DNA from: Acidimicrobiales bacterium
GTDB taxonomy: Bacteria; Actinomycetota; Acidimicrobiia; Acidimicrobiales; RAAP-2
Reading direction: 5' to 3'
DNA length: 44,239 bases
Assembly: GCA_017883045.1 (NCBI GenBank)
Contig: JADGOJ010000007.1
Coordinates: 1-44,239 of the forward strand
The notes beneath the pieces are model-generated. The model saw only the letters and a program-made list of their open reading frames with translations, did no database searches and was not told the DNA's origin. Positions 39,836 through 44,239 of the stretch are shown here, piece by piece (position 1 is the stretch's first letter; every line of letters starts with the position of its first letter). The translations under genes and the position numbers were made by a program.

Positions 39836-41335
39836 TCACTTCGGACACGTGGTCGACGTCCCGGTCGGCGGCTGTCCGGACTGCAGCGCGAGCGCACCCT
39901 CGACCAGACACTTGATGATCGGTCCGACGTAGGCGGCGCCGGTCGCCGAGATGGGCTGGAACGGCAAGACGACGGCGACCGCGATCGTCGGCGCGCTGGC
40001 GGGCGCGAAGGCGATCATCCAGTCGTCGGTGTTCTTGGCGAGGTTGCCGACCTGAGCGGTGCCGGTCTTCGCGGCGACGTCGTCGGCGGGCAGGAAGATG
40101 CCGGACGCTGTGCCGTATTTGACGACGTTCTGCATGAGTGGCACGATCTGCAGGGCCTGGCTCGGGGTCAGGGGCGTCTGCCAGACCTTCGACACGTAAC
40201 GCTTCACGACCGTGCCGTCGGGCGCGGTGATGTAGTCCAGGAGATGCGGCGTCATCATGACCCCGCCGTTGGCGATCGCCGCGACGACCAGCGCATTCTG
40301 TAGGGCCGAGGTGCGGACGTTCTTCTGGCCGATGGACGAGTAGGCCAACCCCGGCAGGTCGTACTGGAACGCCGACGCGGGCGGGAAGTAGCTCGGCACG
40401 ACGCCGGGCAGGTCGAGCGGCGGGATCTTGTTGTACCCGAAGGAGGCGGCCGTAGCGGACATCAGCGTGCCCCCGAGGTCGAGCCCGAGCAGCGCGTAGC
40501 CCGTGTCGCACGACGGCGGCAACATCTCGGGAACCGTGCCGCCGCACTTGCCGAATCCGAAGTTCGCGAGCTTCAGGTTGGTATTGGGCAGCGGCGTCTG
40601 GGAGAGCGTCGGATACGACTTCACCAGGAGGTCCGGGCGGCCCACGACGGCGGCGGCCGTGGTGACCACCTTGAAGCTCGAACCTGGCGGGAAGGTCTGT
40701 TGCGTGGCCACGAGGCCGAGCGGCGGGAAGCCGTGGGCGTTGTTCTTGGTGTAGATCTTCCACGCCGCCGCGGCGACCTTGAACGACGGCGAGGTCAGCG
40801 GCGTGGGGTTGTAGTTCGGGTTCGAGTACATCGCCAACACCGCACCCGAGCGCGGATCGAGCACCACGGCGGCCCCGTCCTGGCCGGCCAGCTTGCTCGC
40901 GGCGATTCGCTGCAGCGCGGGCTCGAGCGTCAACGTGATCGAGTCGGCCGCGCTCGTCGGGGCGAGGAGCTGCGCGAAGCTCTGCGGCGGTTGGGCGTGC
41001 GCCGTGAGGTAGCTGTCGTACTGGGCCTCGAGGCCCCAGTTCCCGTACGAGGGGCCGGAGAATCCCACGACGCCCGAGGTGAGCGCGCCGAGCGGATAGA
41101 TGCGGCGGTACGGGTAGAATCCGCTGTGCTGGGCGAGCGACTGCGCGAGGATCGTGCCGTCGGCGGCCACGATCTCGCCTCGAGGGTACTGGGTCGAGGC
41201 CGTGGTGACCCGTGGGTTGATCGGCGACCTGTCGAGGGTCGCCGCGCGGAAGAACTGGATCGAGGCGGCCTGGACGGCAACTACGGCGAAGAGCAGCAGG
41301 ATGATAGAGGCCAGGATCCCGAGTCGTCGTGACAC
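39836..41335 (-). CDS. pbpA: Class B penicillin-binding protein (PbpA type)
   Basis: A 499-residue transpeptidase that cross-links peptidoglycan at the septum or pole. It has an N-terminal membrane anchor (about 6-24), a dimerisation domain with PRGEIVAADGTILAQS, then the transpeptidase domain with SxxK in PPGSSFK (Ser219, Lys222), the second motif SCD (275-277, in place of SxN) and the KTG triad in AAKTGTAQVG. An Asn-to-Asp change in the second motif is unusual among PbpA proteins I recall. GTG 41335 lies three bases after the pstP stop. In the common actinobacterial order rodA lies in between; here it is missing. Confidence 0.94.
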   Translation of the reverse strand: MSRRLGILASIILLLFAVVAVQAASIQFFRAATLDRSPINPRVTTASTQYPRGEIVAADGTILAQSLAQHSGFYPYRRIYPLGALTSGVVGFSGPSYGNWGLEAQYDSYLTAHAQPPQSFAQLLAPTSAADSITLTLEPALQRIAASKLAGQDGAAVVLDPRSGAVLAMYSNPNYNPTPLTSPSFKVAAAAWKIYTKNNAHGFPPLGLVATQQTFPPGSSFKVVTTAAAVVGRPDLLVKSYPTLSQTPLPNTNLKLANFGFGKCGGTVPEMLPPSCDTGYALLGLDLGGTLMSATAASFGYNKIPPLDLPGVVPSYFPPASAFQYDLPGLAYSSIGQKNVRTSALQNALVVAAIANGGVMMTPHLLDYITAPDGTVVKRYVSKVWQTPLTPSQALQIVPLMQNVVKYGTASGIFLPADDVAAKTGTAQVGNLAKNTDDWMIAFAPASAPTIAVAVVLPFQPISATGAAYVGPIIKCLVEGALALQSGQPPTGTSTTCPK

Positions 41336-41338
41336 GAA

Positions 41339-42562
41339 CTAACCCCTCTTCACGGTCGTCGTGGTCCCGCGGACCGTCGACGTCGTTGCGTGAACCGTCG
41401 TGGTGGTCGTCGGAGCCGTCTTGCAGGAATGGTACTGACAGAACTGGTTGTGGATGTAGTCAGCCCAGTGCAGTGCGGCGAGGAGCGACGGCTCGCTGAT
41501 GGTCGCCGCCAGCGCCTGACGGTCGGCGGCGCGCAGTTGGTTGACCCGGTACGGCGTGTCGGTGATCTTCGCCGGTTTGTACCACAGCACGCCACTCGGC
41601 TGGCCCTGGTACACGGCGATGTACCCCGCGTCGTCCGCTAGGTAGTAGCTGGAGTACGCGTACCAGTGCACCACCACGAAGAAGCCACCGATGACCGCGG
41701 CGAGGACGAGGAATGCGGCCCACACTCGCCAGGTCAGCCGGCGACGTCGGCGTGATGGCGCGGTCGCAGCCTTGGCGACGGGCGCCGCCGCGGGCGCGTC
41801 GGACGTCACGGTCCTCTTGATCGGCACCGAGGCCACGTTCACCTCGTCGAACTCCATCAGCACCGCCGAGATGTTGTCGCGTCCACCGGCCTGCCTGGCG
41901 GACTCGACCAACTGCGCTACCGCCTCGTCGAGCGTGAACGGAGCGCTGGCCAATCGGGCCAAGGTGTCGTCATCAAGCTCGTTCGACAAGCCGTCACTGC
42001 AGAGCAGTATCCGGTCGCCGGGCTCGGCGTGCAGCGACAAGACGTCGATCGCGATCGTGTCCTCGACGCCGACGCCCCGGGTGAGTTGGTGGCGACGGGG
42101 GTGCACCGCCGCCTCCTCGGGCGTCAAGCGTCCCATCCGCACCCACTCCTCGGCCACACTGTGGTCGTCGCTCAGTTGACGCAAGGCTCCATCACGTAGT
42201 TGGTAGGCCCGCGAGTCGCCGACGTGGAAGAGCGTCGGCGACGTGACGCCCTCGCCGTCGCGCGTGAGCCCGACCACGATGACCGTCGTGCCCATGCCGA
42301 AGTGGTCCGGGATGTCTCGGGCGTTGTCGAGCACGGCCAGATTGGCGGCGTTGATGGCGTGATAGAGACCTTCGACGGTGGGATTCGCCTCGAAGCCGTC
42401 GCGGATCAAGTCGATGGCTATGGCGGAGGCCACCTCACCGGCGGCGTGGCCACCCATTCCGTCGGCCACCATCGCCAGACGGTCGTCGACGTAGATCGCG
42501 TCCTGATTCGATTGGCGCACCAGTCCGGTATCGGTCGCCCCGGCGTATCGCCAACGCGTCAA
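41339..42562 (-). CDS. pstP: PP2C-type Ser/Thr phosphatase
   Basis: A 407-residue membrane phosphatase that reverses the PASTA kinase. The PP2C domain (about 1-235) has VRQSNQDA (Asp21), ADGMGGHAAGE (33-43), LFHVGDSRAY, LLCSDGLSNELDD and GGRDNISAVL, so all metal ligands appear intact. A basic linker, one membrane span (about 282-303), a short extracytoplasmic domain with a Cys-x4-Cys pair and a Thr-rich tail follow. The start is TTG 42562, overlapping the fhaB stop in TTGA; no ATG or GTG start fits. Confidence 0.95.
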   Translation of the reverse strand: MTRWRYAGATDTGLVRQSNQDAIYVDDRLAMVADGMGGHAAGEVASAIAIDLIRDGFEANPTVEGLYHAINAANLAVLDNARDIPDHFGMGTTVIVVGLTRDGEGVTSPTLFHVGDSRAYQLRDGALRQLSDDHSVAEEWVRMGRLTPEEAAVHPRRHQLTRGVGVEDTIAIDVLSLHAEPGDRILLCSDGLSNELDDDTLARLASAPFTLDEAVAQLVESARQAGGRDNISAVLMEFDEVNVASVPIKRTVTSDAPAAAPVAKAATAPSRRRRRLTWRVWAAFLVLAAVIGGFFVVVHWYAYSSYYLADDAGYIAVYQGQPSGVLWYKPAKITDTPYRVNQLRAADRQALAATISEPSLLAALHWADYIHNQFCQYHSCKTAPTTTTTVHATTSTVRGTTTTVKRG

Positions 42563-43014
42563 CGAACCACCTCGAACAAGATCCCGCCCACCTGCACGAT
42601 GTCACCGCGCTCCAAGTGGACCCGTCCTTCAACCAGTTCTTGGTTGACGTAGGTTCCGTTGGTCGATCCGAGGTCCTCAATCGTTAGGTCGCCGCTGTCG
42701 TTCGCCACTCGGGCGTGACGCGACGAGAGGTACGTGTCAGGGATGGCGATGTCGCAGTCGGCGCTGCGCCCGATGGTCACCGCGACGTCGACGTCGACTC
42801 GTTCACCCGTGCGATCGAGTGGTTCGATGAACTCGAGCGCGAGGACTCCGCCACTGCGACGGCGGCGCCCCCTCGCGACTTCGTCGACCGGGCGAGCCTG
42901 CACCGACGCCACGCGCAGCACGCGCGCGAAGAAGAGCACGGCGACGACCATCACCAGAACCTGGAGCGGACGGACGACCGCCGCGTAGGTTGACGACGCG
43001 GCGAGAAGACTCAA
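42559..43014 (-). CDS. fhaB: FHA-domain membrane protein FhaB
   Basis: A 151-residue protein with one N-terminal span (about 12-33), a basic linker (RGRRRRSGG) and a phosphothreonine-binding FHA domain (about 58-150) with IGRSADCDIAIPD, SSRHARV and STNGTYVN. It links the kinase to cell-wall factors; in mycobacteria it binds phosphorylated partners of PknA/PknB. The start is TTG 43014, overlapping the fhaA stop in TTGA; the gene in turn overlaps pstP, so fhaA, fhaB and pstP are tightly coupled. Confidence 0.93.
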   Translation of the reverse strand: MSLLAASSTYAAVVRPLQVLVMVVAVLFFARVLRVASVQARPVDEVARGRRRRSGGVLALEFIEPLDRTGERVDVDVAVTIGRSADCDIAIPDTYLSSRHARVANDSGDLTIEDLGSTNGTYVNQELVEGRVHLERGDIVQVGGILFEVVR

Positions 43015-43658
43015 GCGAGCTCAATCCGCAGGTGGATCGTGCCGATCGTGACGTCGTCACGCGGCGAGAGCGAGACGGCGCTGATTCGGTGTCCGTTCAC
43101 GAACGTTCCGTTGGTTGACTGCAGATCGCGGATCGCGACGCCCTCGCTGGTCCGCCAGACCTCGGCGTGGCGCCGCGAGACGTTGGAATCGTTGATGACC
43201 AGGTCGACGTCGGGGCTTCGTCCGATGACGAGCGAGCGCTCGCCGACGGCGAACGACCGTCCATCGCTGACCAAGAGTCGCGGCTGACTCTCGCCACCCA
43301 CGAACTCGGTCTTCACCTCCAAGTCGCCGGCCTTGAGATCGTCGTCGATGAAGATCTCGACGTGCACGGGTCCGACGAAGCTGTAGCCCTCGCCGACGGC
43401 GTGTTGGCGGACGGTCTCTTCCAACTCGGCGACCAGGGCTTTCTGGAAGCCTTCGAAGCGGGCAGCGTCGTTCGGCCCCAGCCACACGCGTATCTCATTG
43501 GCTGATATCGGTCCTTGGCTCGACAGGCGACGGGTGAGGTCAACCTCGCGCACGATACGGGTGCCGATCTCAATCGGCTGCAGGGCACTCTTGAACGGAC
43601 GCGAGAAGGTTCTCTCGAATATCCGCTCCAGGCGGTTTTCCACACTCTTCAGGACCAT
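43011..43658 (-). CDS. fhaA: FhaA: DUF3662 plus FHA domain
   Basis: A 215-residue phosphothreonine-binding protein. In mycobacteria FhaA binds the phosphorylated pseudokinase of MviN and limits peptidoglycan synthesis. The N-terminal DUF3662 domain (about 1-115: MVLKSVENRLERIFERTFSR, GTRIVREVDLTRR) is followed after a very short linker by an FHA domain with VIGRSPDVDLVIND, SRRHAEVW and STNGTFVN. Many relatives have a long Pro/Gly-rich linker and exceed 400 residues; this one is compact. ATG 43658 is used because the frame upstream runs antisense through tRNA-Leu. Confidence 0.94.
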   Translation of the reverse strand: MVLKSVENRLERIFERTFSRPFKSALQPIEIGTRIVREVDLTRRLSSQGPISANEIRVWLGPNDAARFEGFQKALVAELEETVRQHAVGEGYSFVGPVHVEIFIDDDLKAGDLEVKTEFVGGESQPRLLVSDGRSFAVGERSLVIGRSPDVDLVINDSNVSRRHAEVWRTSEGVAIRDLQSTNGTFVNGHRISAVSLSPRDDVTIGTIHLRIELA

Positions 43659-43744
43659 GACAATCTCAACTGTAATGGTGACTGACCCTGATGGCTTGGG
43701 CAAGTCAGGGCGCCTGGCGGTTGGACTAATGTTGCATGGTCTCA

Positions 43745-43828
43745 GGGCGAGTGGCGAAATTGGCAGACGCGCAGGCTTCAGGTGCCTGTATCCGAAAGGA
43801 TGTGGGGGTTCAAGTCCCCCCTCGCCCA
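43745..43828 (+). tRNA. tRNA-Leu (anticodon CAG)
   Basis: An 84-nt class II tRNA: acceptor GGGCGAG/CTCGCCC, anticodon loop TTCAGGT (CAG, reading CUG), a long variable arm (TATCCGAAAGGATG) and T-loop TTCAAGT. CCA is not encoded. It is divergent from fhaA with 86 bp between. Confidence 0.97.
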
Positions 43829-43834
43829 CCGTCA

Positions 43835-43852
43835 GGGGTCCATTCGGACCCT
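43835..43852 (+). terminator. Hairpin after tRNA-Leu
   Basis: GGGTCC-ATTC-GGACCC, seven bases after the tRNA 3' end; a probable terminator for the tRNA. Nothing else is recognised in 43853-44011. Confidence 0.55.
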
Positions 43853-44011
43853 ACGCAGTCGGACGACTCGCACGAAACCAGCAACACCCTTCGCATCGGG
43901 CTCGCCTCAGTGGGAAATAACGCCAACCAGTGGCGTTTCAGCTACTCCATTGGTTGCACCTCACCGAGCCACCAACTGGTAATGGGGTGCGGACGGCCGC
44001 TCGAGACGGCT

Positions 44012-44228
44012 CTAATCGCAGTGACGCTCCGGACCCACTGCGCCGACGGGTTCGGAGATGCTCACCAGAGCGACAGTGTTGGTCACGTTGGTATTGAGAG
44101 CAGGCACACCGATGGCCACCAGCGCGAGAAAGGGGATCGGCGTCCCGTCAGCCGGCGACGGCGTTGACAGCGCCGGTGCCGAGCGCGGCAGCACCGGCGA
44201 CGAGTAATTGGACGGCATTGAGCGTCAC
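44012..44228 (-). pseudogene. TauE/SafE (TSUP) permease remnant, N-terminal part, frameshifted
   Basis: Starting at GTG 44228 the minus strand reads VTLNAVQLLVAGAAALGTGAVNAVAG, then stops at 44148. One frame over the sequence continues as GTPIPFLALVAIGVPALN and TNVTNTVALV before losing similarity and stopping at 44012. Joined, these are the first two spans of a TSUP sulfite/organosulfonate exporter, whose usual pattern is AGxxNAxAGGG...P.LL..G....ANxTNT. The remaining 180 or so residues are not found downstream, so the gene is both frameshifted and truncated. The start is just inside the window edge. Confidence 0.65.
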
Positions 44229-44239
44229 GTCGCGTAGCG

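Overview
The window is high-GC chromosomal DNA with actinobacterial hallmarks: a CrgA / PASTA kinase / PbpA / PP2C phosphatase / FhaB / FhaA morphogenesis cluster, a SenX3-RegX3 type two-component pair, CtaA/CtaB/CtaG haem-copper oxidase assembly genes, frequent GTG and some TTG starts, and many start codons lying only 6-9 nt after a TANNNT box, which points to leaderless transcripts. An acidimicrobial-type or other deep-branching actinomycete fits best. That placement is an inference from gene content; no rRNA is present to test it.

Layout. 1-2.8 kb: two nearly identical tRNA-Arg genes in direct orientation bracket a small decaying segment (a small Cys/His protein, a frameshifted SRPBCC gene, a frameshifted metallo-beta-lactamase-fold gene and an orphan gene). 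2.9-4.8 kb: an M20 amidohydrolase convergent with a ROK-type sugar kinase. 4.8-9.6 kb: a five-gene, translationally coupled minus-strand operon coding for a stripped-down type IV secretion-like machine (VirB2-like, VirB6/TrbL-like, PrgI/SCO6880-like, VirB4-like ATPase, VirD4-like ATPase), with no relaxase in view. 9.7-11.7 kb: SenX3-RegX3-like sensor kinase and regulator. 11.8-15.9 kb: PAS-GGDEF diguanylate cyclase, serS and an ABC-2 exporter. 15.9-20.2 kb: respiratory block with a TlpA-like thioredoxin, ctaB, ctaA and a three-gene operon built around a split, b6-type cytochrome b. 20.5-25.5 kb: sirtuin, tRNA-Ala, ctaG, a DUF2252 protein, a membrane protein, a TesB-like thioesterase and tRNA-Ile.

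25.5-29.0 kb, directly behind tRNA-Ile, looks accessory: short repeats, a secreted protein with a doubtful C-terminus, a chimeric reading frame carrying a piece of an NmrA-type gene, and an intact NmrA-family gene with an elaborate promoter. 29-37.5 kb returns to catabolic housekeeping: an MBL-fold hydrolase, DUF885 peptidase, class III aminotransferase, two PaaI-like hotdog proteins, pirin, thiolase and a GNAT protein. 37.6-43.7 kb is the morphogenesis operon, which reads fhaA-fhaB-pstP-pbpA-pknB-crgA and lacks the rodA/ftsW and pknA genes usual at this locus. The right edge has tRNA-Leu and an N-terminal remnant of a TauE/SafE (TSUP) permease gene.

The strongest candidates for under-described biology are the minimal T4SS-like operon, the three-gene cytochrome b complex whose third subunit lacks a visible PEWY motif, and a 17-bp perfect palindrome in a divergent promoter region. 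All functions are read from sequence motifs by eye; no search was run.
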